Assembly: GCA_021821565.1 (NCBI GenBank)
Contig: JAKACI010000129.1
Span: 1 to 5,036 of the forward strand
Source: a bacterium
GTDB lineage: Bacteria > SZUA-79 > Acidulodesulfobacterales > Acidulodesulfobacteraceae
Direction of reading: 5' to 3'
Length of the DNA stretch: 5,036 bases
The notes under the pieces were generated by a model. The model was not told the DNA's origin. It made no database searches and was given only the letters and a program-made list of their open reading frames with translations. A program made the translations under genes and the position numbers. This document shows positions 1 to 5,036 of the stretch, in pieces (position 1 is the first letter of the stretch; each line of letters opens with the position of its first letter).

Positions 1-14
1 GACGGCTTTAAAGC

Positions 15-37
15 GTACCCGCTTTCGCAGGAATGAC
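15..37 (-). repeat. Degenerate inverted copy of the dRS3-like repeat
   Basis: Read on the minus strand, this stretch is GTCATTCCTGCG followed by AAAGCGGGTAC. It matches the unit at 69-91 at 20 of 23 positions. The two copies face each other across 31 bases, so together they form a larger inverted repeat. The substitutions break this copy's own internal stem, suggesting an older or decaying copy. Confidence 0.65.
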
Positions 38-68
38 TTTTAGAGGATTTAATTTTAACCCGACGGGT

Positions 69-91
69 GTCATTCCCGCGAAAGCGGGAAT
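69..91 (+). repeat. GC-rich dRS3-like hairpin repeat (ATTCCC-N8-GGGAAT)
   Basis: Positions 72-91 read ATTCCCGC-GAAA-GCGGGAAT, a perfect 8-bp stem closed by a GAAA tetraloop, within the longer unit GTCATTCCCGCG...AATCCAGTC (69-97). It is much richer in G+C than everything around it. It fits the 20-bp dRS3 pattern described in Neisseria (ATTCCC, eight bases, GGGAAT), and similar units are dispersed in many proteobacterial genomes. It lies outside any gene, so it is probably one copy of a genome-wide repeat. Confidence 0.75.
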
Positions 92-150
92 CCAGTCTTT
101 ATTATATATTGAAGCAACTTTAATAGTTTCTAACGGTGATTTAAGGTTAT

Positions 151-254
151 CATAATATAAAAAAGTATCCGACACTAGTGTTCCGCAAATAAATAATTAT
201 TAATAAGACAATCTGCAGCTGCGGAAAATAAATAAATCAGATACTTATATTATG
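151..254 (-). terminator. Nested inverted-repeat structure over the ahcY stop; probable terminator or structured 3' UTR
   Basis: Outer arms CATAATATA (151-159) and TATATTATG (246-254) are exact complements. They continue inward, after a 4-base A bulge, into AGTATC (164-169) / GATACT (240-245). Inside are TTCCGCA (181-187) / TGCGGAA (220-226) and the palindrome ACACTAGTGT (172-181). On the minus strand, GATAC is followed by TTTTTT, like the U run of an intrinsic terminator, and the outer stem includes the ahcY stop codon. The long interior makes it unlike a compact terminator; a small mobile-element relic is an alternative. Confidence 0.45.
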
Positions 255-1500
255 TTCCTTCTTGCCAGGAACGCAAATATTTAGCCTGTTCATCAGTTAA
301 GGTATCAATATTTATTCCTAAAGATTTAAGTTTTAAAGAAGCTATTCTTTCGTCAATTTCTCTAGGTACGCCGTAAACTTTAGGCATCATATTATTACTG
401 TATAATGCAAATTCGGCAGAAAGCGCCTGAACGGAAAAACTCATATCCATGACACTGGCAGGATGTCCATGAGCGCTGGCAAGGTTAATAAGTCTGCCCT
501 CGGCCAGCACATATAATTTTCTCCCGTCTTTCATAGCAAATTCGTCAACATAGTCCTTGACACTCTTAACAGATTTAGCCATTTTTTTTAATTTTTTGAT
601 ATTAATTTCAACATCAAAATGTCCTGAATTTGAAATAATAGCCCCATCTTTCATAACTTCAAAATGGTCTTCGTCTATAACATTTATATCACCCGTGACG
701 GTACAAAAAATATCGCCTATTTGAGCAGCTTCAACACCTTTCATAACTCTAAAACCTTCCATAACGGCTTCTAATGCCTTAATAGGATCAACTTCAGTGA
801 CTATAACGTTAGACCCTATTCCTCTAGCTCTCATTGCAAGTCCTTTTCCGCACCATCCGTAACCGCAAACAACAAAATTTTTACCTGCAAGAAGCATATC
901 CGTAGCTCTTATAATACCATCTATCGTGGATTGCCCCGTTCCGTACCTGTTATCAAATAAATGCTTTGTATCGGCATCATTAACGGCAATAACCGGAATC
1001 TTTAACTCGCCTGCAGACTCCATAGAGCGCAGTCTTATAACGCCGGTAGTAGTTTCTTCCATTGAAGCTTTAATACTTTTTATTAGATTTTTATGTTTTT
1101 TATGTATTGTAGATATTAAATCGGCTCCGTCGTCTAAAGTAAAATTAGGTTCATATTTTAACACGCTTTCTATGTGGCTATAATAAGTTTCGGAATCTTC
1201 GCCTTTTATAGCATACACGTCTATTCCGAAATCTTTAACTAATGAAGCGGCAACATCATCTTGAGTAGAAAGCGGATTTGATGCGCATAATACGACTTCC
1301 GCTCCGCCTTCTTTGAGAGTTCTGGCAAGATTAGCGGTCTCGGCGGTTACATGAAGGCACAATCCTGCTTTTTTGCCTTTAAAAGGTTTTTTTTCAGAAA
1401 ATTGCTCTTTTATAAGAGACAAAACAGGCATATCGTGTTCTGCCCACAGTATTCTCTCTTTGCCTTGTTTTGCAAGTTTTATATCCTTTACGTCAGCCAA
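250..1500 (-). CDS. ahcY: Adenosylhomocysteinase (S-adenosylhomocysteine hydrolase), short type, TTG start
   Basis: The enzyme reversibly splits SAH to adenosine and homocysteine using tightly bound NAD, relieving product inhibition of methyltransferases. The 416-residue product has CLHVTAETA (48-56) and [13 protein letters not shown] (75-87) in the substrate domain. It also has DDGADL at 123-128, EETTTGV at 148-154, catalytic K179 with D183-N184, the dinucleotide-binding loop GYGWCGKG at 213-220, and SGHFD at 292-296. It ends at EGT, without the C-terminal extension carrying the Lys/Tyr that completes the neighbour's NAD site in the long eukaryotic/common bacterial type. The cysteine next to the active site in that type (human C195) is a threonine here (RYGTGQS). 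Both traits are known in thermophile and archaeal-like enzymes. The start is TTG (1498-1500), supported by AAGGAGGTT just upstream and by the family-like N-terminus VKDIKLA; the first in-frame ATG (M24) would remove conserved residues. Confidence 0.96.
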   Translation of the reverse strand: MADVKDIKLAKQGKERILWAEHDMPVLSLIKEQFSEKKPFKGKKAGLCLHVTAETANLARTLKEGGAEVVLCASNPLSTQDDVAASLVKDFGIDVYAIKGEDSETYYSHIESVLKYEPNFTLDDGADLISTIHKKHKNLIKSIKASMEETTTGVIRLRSMESAGELKIPVIAVNDADTKHLFDNRYGTGQSTIDGIIRATDMLLAGKNFVVCGYGWCGKGLAMRARGIGSNVIVTEVDPIKALEAVMEGFRVMKGVEAAQIGDIFCTVTGDINVIDEDHFEVMKDGAIISNSGHFDVEINIKKLKKMAKSVKSVKDYVDEFAMKDGRKLYVLAEGRLINLASAHGHPASVMDMSFSVQALSAEFALYSNNMMPKVYGVPREIDERIASLKLKSLGINIDTLTDEQAKYLRSWQEGT

Positions 1501-1623
1501 AATATAACCTCCTTATAATTTTATAGCTTAATGAAATACTTAATGAAATGTGAAATGTAAAATTATATATTAAATGAAACGGACAATAATATGAAGTAAT
1601 TTTTAAAACTAAATCTGCTATGC
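1501..1623. other. metK-ahcY intergenic region with tandem repeat and strong RBS
   Basis: This 123-base gap holds an 11-bp repeat CTTAATGAAAT at 1527-1537 and 1539-1549 (12-base period). Partial TGAAA copies follow at 1551-1555 and 1574-1578. The ahcY Shine-Dalgarno AAGGAGGTT (1506-1514) is a near-complete anti-16S match. No convincing promoter, terminator hairpin or SAH riboswitch was found, so read-through from metK is likely. Confidence 0.6.
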
Positions 1624-2817
1624 TTATACCGAAACCATAGATTTATTTAATTCATTAGCTGTTTCTTTAAGTTCGCCGATTTTTATCGTCTGTTCCCAAG
1701 TAAAACCGTCTTCCATTCTTCCAAAATGTCCATAATTAGATGTTCCGGCATAAATAGGCTTCAGCAAATCAAGGGTTTTAACAATAGTGTAAGGTCTTAG
1801 ATTAAAAACACCGCTTACGGCTTTAGAAATTACTTCGTCATTATATATGCCTGTTCCGAAAGTATTAGCCATTACAGAAACAGGGTCTGCAACTCCGATC
1901 GCATAAGCAATCTGAACTTCGCATTTTTTTGCAAGACCCGACGCAACAATATTCTTGGCAATAAATCTTGCCATATACGAGCCGCTTCTGTCAACCTTTG
2001 ACGGATCTTTGCCTGAAAAAGCTCCTCCTCCGTGTCTTCCCATTCCACCATAGGTGTCAACAATTATTTTTCTTCCCGTAAGTCCCGTATCTCCGTTTGG
2101 ACCGCCTATAACAAATCTTCCCGTCGGGTTAATAAAAAATTTTGTATTCTTATTTATAAGTTCGGCAGGAATAACTTTTTTTATCACTTCGTCTATAACC
2201 GCATCCGTGAGACGTTCTTGAGAAACATCCTCAGAATGCTGCGTGGATACAACTATTGAAGTTATCTCTACGGGATGAGATTTTTCATATCTTACCGAAA
2301 CTTGCGATTTGCCGTCTGGTCTGATAAAATCTAATGATTTATTTTTTCTGACTTCCGCAAGTCTTTTTGTAAGTTTATGTGCATAATATATAGGCATAGG
2401 CATAAATTCAGCGGTTTCCGAAGTGGCGTATCCAAACATAAGACCCTGATCTCCTGCGCCCTGGTCTTCTTCTTTTTCCCTTTCAACGCCCATTCTTATA
2501 TCTGCGGACTGAGAACCCACCGCAACAATAATTCCGCAGCTTTTGTAATCAAAACCAATATGAGAATCATCGTAGCCTATGTCTTGTATCGTTTTTCTGA
2601 TTATTTCCTGATAATTAACTGAAGCATTTGATTTAACTTCGCCTGCAACAGCCACTAAACCTGTTGTAACCATAGTTTCCATTGCAACTTTAGAATTTTT
2701 ATCTTGGGCTATAAAGTTATCAAGAAGAGAATCCGATATCTTATCGCATATTTTATCGGGATGCCCTTCCGTTACAGATTCTGAAGTAAAAATATAATTT
2801 CCGCTTTTATGGTCCAT
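1624..2817 (-). CDS. metK: S-adenosylmethionine synthetase (methionine adenosyltransferase)
   Basis: The enzyme makes SAM from methionine and ATP, releasing phosphate and pyrophosphate, in the cytoplasm as a tetramer. The 397-residue product, close to the family norm, carries the ATP/methionine-site GHPDK at 18-22, signature 1 [12 protein letters not shown] at 120-131 and signature 2 GGGAFSGKD at 263-271 followed by PSKVDRS. The C-terminal domain with [10 protein letters not shown] is intact. The frame stays open for 16 more codons upstream to an ATG at 2865, but the start is placed at 2817. There the sequence [20 protein letters not shown] lines up with the family N-terminus and GGAGG lies eight bases ahead, whereas the extra residues ([10 protein letters not shown]...) are translated leader. 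It has its own promoter candidate and precedes ahcY by 123 bases in the same direction, pairing SAM synthesis with SAH removal. Confidence 0.97.
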   Translation of the reverse strand: MDHKSGNYIFTSESVTEGHPDKICDKISDSLLDNFIAQDKNSKVAMETMVTTGLVAVAGEVKSNASVNYQEIIRKTIQDIGYDDSHIGFDYKSCGIIVAVGSQSADIRMGVEREKEEDQGAGDQGLMFGYATSETAEFMPMPIYYAHKLTKRLAEVRKNKSLDFIRPDGKSQVSVRYEKSHPVEITSIVVSTQHSEDVSQERLTDAVIDEVIKKVIPAELINKNTKFFINPTGRFVIGGPNGDTGLTGRKIIVDTYGGMGRHGGGAFSGKDPSKVDRSGSYMARFIAKNIVASGLAKKCEVQIAYAIGVADPVSVMANTFGTGIYNDEVISKAVSGVFNLRPYTIVKTLDLLKPIYAGTSNYGHFGRMEDGFTWEQTIKIGELKETANELNKSMVSV

Positions 2818-2832
2818 TTTTACGCCTCCGGA

Positions 2833-2858
2833 TATGCATAATTTAATTATAATGCATA
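2833..2858 (-). other. Inverted repeat in the metK leader, next to the ribosome binding site
   Basis: Seven-base arms TATGCAT (2833-2839) and ATGCATA (2852-2858) flank a 12-base loop. The hairpin ends a few bases before the CCGGAGG Shine-Dalgarno of metK. A second, weaker pair of 6-base arms lies at 2860-2865 and 2886-2891. The leader is too AT-rich to match any SAM riboswitch class that I can recognise. The element could influence translation or be accidental. Confidence 0.35.
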
Positions 2859-2895
2859 CTATCAATTATTTATGATTTATACTATTTGATACTTT

Positions 2896-2924
2896 ATCAT
2901 AATACAAAATTAAATTATTTTCAA
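2896..2924 (-). promoter_or_regulatory. Sigma-70-type promoter for metK
   Basis: On the minus strand TTGAAA (2919-2924, five of six consensus bases) and TATGAT (2896-2901, five of six) are separated by exactly 17 bases. This is the best promoter in the window. It sits in the rapZ-metK gap and predicts a start near 2889, with a leader of about 72 bases before the metK ATG at 2817. It implies that metK (and probably ahcY) is transcribed independently of rapZ. Confidence 0.6.
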
Positions 2925-2956
2925 GTTTAATTACTGCAAATCTTTAAGGTAAATTA

Positions 2957-3838
2957 TTAAATTTTGTCTATATCCCTATGAAAATACGATATATTATACG
3001 CCTCATTTTCCTCGGAAAGCATACTTTTTAATTCATTTACCATAAAAACAGACCTGTGAACACCGCCTGTACATCCTACCGCTGCCGTAAAATACGACTT
3101 ATTTTCTTTTTTATATAGAGGAAGATAAAATACTAAAAAATCATATATATATTTTAAAAATATATTAGTTTCCTCAAACTGACGGAGATATGAAGCCACA
3201 TTCTCATATAATCCCGTAAAATCTTTCAAACCGGGTATAAAAAAAGGATTAGGCAAAAATCTTGCATCGAATAAGGTATCTGACTCTAGCGGTATGCCGA
3301 ATTTGAACCCGAAAGATATTATTCTGACGCTAAAAATATGGTTAATGCCGATATGGTCAATATGCGGTAAAATTATTGAATTTAATTCATGTATGGGTAT
3401 ATCGGAGGTATCTATTATAACATCTGAAAGTTTTTTGATATTTTCTAAGAGCAACCTCTCCTTTTTAATAGATTCATGGATGCTTTTTTCCTCGAAAAGA
3501 GGGTGCTTTCTTCTGCTTTCTGAATATCTTTTTACAACTGCATCATCGCGGGCATCGAAAAAAATAAATTTAAAAAAATTTGATTTATCTTTCAAAAATC
3601 TTATATATTCTTCTAATCCGGAAAGAAAGTTTTTTTCTCTGATATCTACGACAAAAAGGATATTTTTTATTCTTGCGGCAAACACGACTTCCAAAAATTT
3701 AGGAAGAAGCAACACGGGCATATTGTCTACGCAAAAAAACCCTTTATCTTCTAAAATTTTCAAAGCCGAAGATTTGCCTGAACCTGAAATACCGCTAATC
3801 AAAACAATATTAAAATAACTCTTTGAATCTTCTGCCAT
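2957..3838 (-). CDS. rapZ: RNase adapter / nucleotide-binding protein RapZ (YvcJ family)
   Basis: The 293-residue product matches RapZ along its length. It has a Walker A P-loop GISGSGKS at 16-23, followed by the family signature ILEDKGFFCVDNMPVLLLP (28-46). FFDARDDAVVKRYSESRRKHPL lies at about 93-114. The C-terminal domain has SFGFKFGIPLESDTLFDARF from 175 and GCTGGVHRS at 255-263, and ends HRDIDKI. In Escherichia coli RapZ senses glucosamine-6-phosphate and presents the small RNA GlmZ to RNase E. In Bacillus the homologue YvcJ binds and hydrolyses nucleotides and affects competence. Whether this organism has a GlmZ-like RNA cannot be told from the window. The ATG start follows the normal N-terminus, but no Shine-Dalgarno is visible upstream (the sequence there is TATATATATGCAGTT), so translation may be weak or use another signal. 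The gene follows hpf without ptsN or hprK between them. Confidence 0.95.
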   Translation of the reverse strand: MAEDSKSYFNIVLISGISGSGKSSALKILEDKGFFCVDNMPVLLLPKFLEVVFAARIKNILFVVDIREKNFLSGLEEYIRFLKDKSNFFKFIFFDARDDAVVKRYSESRRKHPLFEEKSIHESIKKERLLLENIKKLSDVIIDTSDIPIHELNSIILPHIDHIGINHIFSVRIISFGFKFGIPLESDTLFDARFLPNPFFIPGLKDFTGLYENVASYLRQFEETNIFLKYIYDFLVFYLPLYKKENKSYFTAAVGCTGGVHRSVFMVNELKSMLSEENEAYNISYFHRDIDKI

Positions 3839-4059
3839 AACTGCATATATATAAAAAAATAAAATTAAAATTTAGATGATATTAATTAATATTATGCCGA
3901 TGATATTAATTTAACTGCACATATCACATATAAAAAATTTCATAATAAAACTTGTATAGTCTAATTTATTAATTATTATATTTGGTTAATACGTTAATAC
4001 AATATAATAATTTTAAAATATGATTTGCATACAACTTATTTTTATTATTTTATTATTAC
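3839..4059. other. hpf-rapZ intergenic region, very AT-rich, with direct repeats
   Basis: This is a 221-base spacer of nearly pure A/T. It has a 13-bp direct repeat, GATGATATTAATT, at 3875-3887 and 3899-3911. It also has a near-repeat of AACTGCATATAT (3839-3850) as AACTGCACATAT (3913-3924), the first copy abutting the rapZ start. The two repeat pairs suggest a small internal duplication. A short stretch at 4023-4031 (ATTTGCATA) matches one half of the palindrome upstream of hpf. No coding remnant of ptsN or hprK is visible here. Confidence 0.6.
3975..4002 (-). promoter_or_regulatory. Weak sigma-70-type promoter candidate for rapZ
   Basis: On the minus strand a perfect TATAAT (3975-3980) lies 16 bases downstream of TTGTAT (3997-4002), a -35 with only the TTG conserved. 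Transcription would start near 3968, giving a leader of roughly 130 bases before rapZ. In such AT-rich DNA a TATAAT is expected often by chance, so this is only a candidate. Confidence 0.25.
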
Positions 4060-4584
4060 TTAAGAATTAATTTCTATCATCGCGTATTCCCCGTTATTTT
4101 TTACATAAAGCACGGATTTTTTTAATGATCCTTTATTTTTAAAAATTATAAAATTTTCGTTTTTTTTATTTAATTTATTTATAGCCTCATTTAAATCCAT
4201 CCGTTGTATTTCATAATTGCTTATTATATCTACATCGGGGATTGACATTTCCTCTGTAAATATATCTATTGGTTCGCTATCTTGAAATTTTTCCCGTGTT
4301 TTTTCCTTATGTTTCTTTATTTGAGCTTCTACTTTATCCGTCAAAAGATCTATTGCCGCATATATATCGGGAGATTCTTCCTGCGCATTTATTGTAATAT
4401 TTTTAGCCACTAACTTAATTGACGCAACGCCCGATTCCTTGTGCTGGATTCTTTCCATACTTAATATCACGTGTGCTTCTATAATATTGCTTAAATACTT
4501 CTCAATCTTCGAAATTTTAGTTTCGGCATATTTTTTTATAGCTTCCGTCGGTTCAAGATGTTTAAACGTGACGACAATATCCAT
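4060..4584 (-). CDS. hpf: Ribosome hibernation promoting factor, long form (HPF/RaiA family)
   Basis: The 174-residue product has the two-part layout of long HPF. Residues 1-95 form the S30AE/RaiA domain (MDIVVTFKHLEPTEAIKKYAETKISKIEKYL at the start), which sits in the decoding channel of the 30S subunit. A charged linker spans about 96-122. A C-terminal dimerisation domain covers about 123-172 (LNEAINKLNKKNENFIIF, then SVLYVKNNGEYAMIEIN). Long HPFs pair two 70S ribosomes into inactive 100S dimers during slow growth, alone and without RMF. The length is slightly below the usual 175-190. The ATG start has AAGGAG nine bases upstream, and the N-terminus begins exactly where the family does. It lies downstream of rpoN, the common arrangement in Proteobacteria, and 221 bases before rapZ, so it is probably not tightly coupled to that gene. 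Confidence 0.95.
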   Translation of the reverse strand: MDIVVTFKHLEPTEAIKKYAETKISKIEKYLSNIIEAHVILSMERIQHKESGVASIKLVAKNITINAQEESPDIYAAIDLLTDKVEAQIKKHKEKTREKFQDSEPIDIFTEEMSIPDVDIISNYEIQRMDLNEAINKLNKKNENFIIFKNKGSLKKSVLYVKNNGEYAMIEINS

Positions 4585-4645
4585 ATGTTTGATCTCCTTT
4601 AATTTAAATTTAACTTAGTAATCAATCCAGCCCTACAAACCGTTT

Positions 4646-4675
4646 TTACAGCTTATTTAATCGTTCGACTTTCAT
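4646..4675 (-). CDS. Possible 9-residue leader peptide upstream of hpf
   Basis: An ATG at 4673-4675 is preceded by TAAGGA about five bases upstream and opens a nine-codon frame, MKVERLNKL, ending in TAA at 4646-4648. It lies 61 bases upstream of the hpf ATG, in the same direction. The ribosome-binding-like sequence is the only support. Composition is uninformative at this length and there is no run of one amino acid that would suggest classical attenuation. It may well be chance. Confidence 0.15.
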   Translation of the reverse strand: MKVERLNKL

Positions 4676-4780
4676 TATTTCCTTACACAATTACATAAAC
4701 TGACTTCCAAGCTTAAAAATTTAAAAAATAAATTTATAAATATTCTTATAAAATATTTTTCGCTTTATATAAATTTTTTA

Positions 4781-4808
4781 AAAATAATTTGCATATGCAA
4801 ATTATTTT
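4781..4808. repeat. Perfect 28-bp palindrome (operator or AT-rich terminator hairpin)
   Basis: The sequence AAAATAATTTGCAT at 4781-4794 is followed directly by its exact reverse complement at 4795-4808, with no spacer. On the minus strand, the rpoN/hpf direction, the right arm runs into TTTTT, so the transcript could fold into a hairpin ending in a short U run and act as a weak terminator for rpoN. The stem is almost all A-T, which is poor for an intrinsic terminator. The symmetry around TTTGCATATGCAAA would equally suit binding of a dimeric regulator upstream of hpf. The sequence does not decide between these. Confidence 0.7.
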
Positions 4809-4858
4809 ATCAAATTATAATTATCGTCATCTTACTTATCTAATTGTATCTATCTACA

Positions 4859-4906
4859 TAACATAGTTTCTATATGACATAGTTTTTATATGACATAGTT
4901 TTTTCT
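4859..4906. repeat. Three-copy 16-bp tandem repeat over the rpoN stop codon
   Basis: Three consecutive 16-base units lie at 4859-4874 (TAACATAGTTTCTATA), 4875-4890 (TGACATAGTTTTTATA) and 4891-4906 (TGACATAGTTTTTTCT). The first two differ at two positions; the third matches the second for its first 13 bases and then diverges at its end. The period of 16 is not a multiple of three. The rpoN reading frame runs through the rightmost unit and stops at a TAA in the middle unit, so the remaining copies are untranslated. Slipped-strand duplication is the simplest origin; no function is visible. Confidence 0.85.
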
Positions 4907-5036
4907 CTTAGCCGAAGAAGGTATATTTAAAATTTCTCTGTATTTTGCAATAGTCCTTCTTGCTATTATAATATTTTCCGTCTTTAATAAATTTACTATA
5001 TCATTATCTGAATAGATTTTACCATATTTTTTTTCA
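4886..5036 (-). CDS. rpoN: RNA polymerase sigma-54 factor, C-terminal end (partial, 5' part outside window)
   Basis: This is the last 49 codons of an ORF that enters from the right edge; the frame is open from 5035 down to a TAA at 4886-4888. Residues 25-34 of the fragment read ARRTIAKYRE (4934-4963), which is the RpoN box, the near-invariant C-terminal helix-turn-helix signature by which sigma-54 contacts the -24 promoter element. The preceding stretch (SDNDIVNLLKTENIIIARRT) and the following tail (LNIPSSAKRK) also match the family's usual C-terminus. Sigma-54 directs RNA polymerase to -24/-12 promoters and needs an AAA+ enhancer-binding activator to open them. The next gene downstream is hpf, a common neighbour of rpoN. 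The last residues, NYVI, and the stop are encoded inside a 16-bp tandem repeat. Only the tail is visible, so the rest of the protein cannot be judged. Confidence 0.93.
   Translation of the reverse strand, partial: EKKYGKIYSDNDIVNLLKTENIIIARRTIAKYREILNIPSSAKRKNYVI

Larger units (their letters stand above)
4585..4885. other. rpoN-hpf intergenic region
   Basis: This is a 301-base AT-rich spacer. It contains the tail of the 16-bp tandem repeat, the 28-bp palindrome at 4781-4808, a possible leader ORF at 4646-4675 and the hpf ribosome binding site (AAGGAG at 4594-4599, nine bases before the ATG). The size of the spacer and the palindrome suggest that hpf has its own promoter. I could not pick out a convincing -35/-10 pair, nor a -24/-12 sigma-54 site (no GG-N10-GC element in a plausible context). 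Confidence 0.6.

Noticed and set aside
15..91. CRISPR array or attachment site
   Set aside because: There are only two copies, inverted and unequal, with no regular spacers and no integrase gene in the window.
926..1183. Plus-strand 85-codon open frame
   Set aside because: It lies wholly antisense inside ahcY, whose motifs are intact through this stretch; the plus-strand product shows no family resemblance.
1501..1623. SAH riboswitch ahead of ahcY
   Set aside because: SAH riboswitches are GC-rich with a conserved pseudoknot core; this gap is AT-rich with simple repeats and no such core.
1872..2622. Open frames of 63-81 codons on both strands within metK
   Set aside because: They overlap conserved MetK signatures in other frames and have compositions typical of shadow frames.
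2818..2889. SAM riboswitch in the metK leader
   Set aside because: The leader is short and nearly all A/T, with only a 7-bp hairpin; none of the conserved cores of SAM riboswitch classes could be recognised.
3294..3818. 174-codon plus-strand open frame
   Set aside because: It is antisense to rapZ over its P-loop and central domains; rapZ is certain, and the plus-strand sequence has no recognisable domain and no ribosome binding site that I could see.
4585..4885. Sigma-54 (-24/-12) promoter for hpf
   Set aside because: The closest sequence, TGGAAGTCAGTTTAT on the minus strand, lacks the GC of the -12 element at correct spacing.

Overview
The window is AT-rich bacterial chromosome in which every recognisable gene lies on the minus strand. 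In transcription order they are: the 3' end of rpoN (sigma-54), hpf (long-form ribosome hibernation factor), rapZ (P-loop nucleotide-binding adaptor), metK (S-adenosylmethionine synthetase) and ahcY (S-adenosylhomocysteine hydrolase). A sigma-54 / hibernation factor / RapZ block is typical of Gram-negative bacteria. The low GC content, the long-form HPF and the short AhcY of the thermophile/archaeal-like type would fit a deltaproteobacterial (Desulfobacterota-like) or related candidate lineage. That placement is inference, not something the sequence proves.

Layout from right to left: the rpoN tail with the RpoN box (4886-5036); a 301-base gap (4585-4885) holding a three-copy 16-bp tandem repeat that runs over the rpoN stop, a perfect 28-bp palindrome and a possible 9-codon leader ORF; hpf (4060-4584); a 221-base very AT-rich gap with direct repeats and a weak promoter candidate; rapZ (2957-3838); a 139-base gap with a good sigma-70-type promoter for metK and a small hairpin next to its Shine-Dalgarno; metK, whose true start is at 2817; a 123-base gap with an 11-bp tandem repeat and a very strong Shine-Dalgarno; ahcY with a TTG start (250-1500); and a gene-free left end (1-249) with a nested inverted-repeat structure overlapping the ahcY stop and a GC-rich repeat matching the dRS3-type pattern ATTCCC-N8-GGGAAT, with a degenerate inverted copy beside it.

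The genes fall into two groups. rpoN, hpf and rapZ belong to the nitrogen / cell-envelope / stationary-phase regulatory neighbourhood that often also carries ptsN or hprK, neither of which lies between hpf and rapZ here. metK and ahcY are the two ends of the activated methyl cycle: MetK makes SAM, methyltransferases convert it to SAH, and AhcY removes SAH to give adenosine and homocysteine. The metK promoter suggests this pair is transcribed as its own unit.

I found no convincing new multi-gene system. The most interesting material is non-coding: the nested structure after ahcY, the dRS3-like repeat pair, and the perfect palindrome and tandem repeat between rpoN and hpf.
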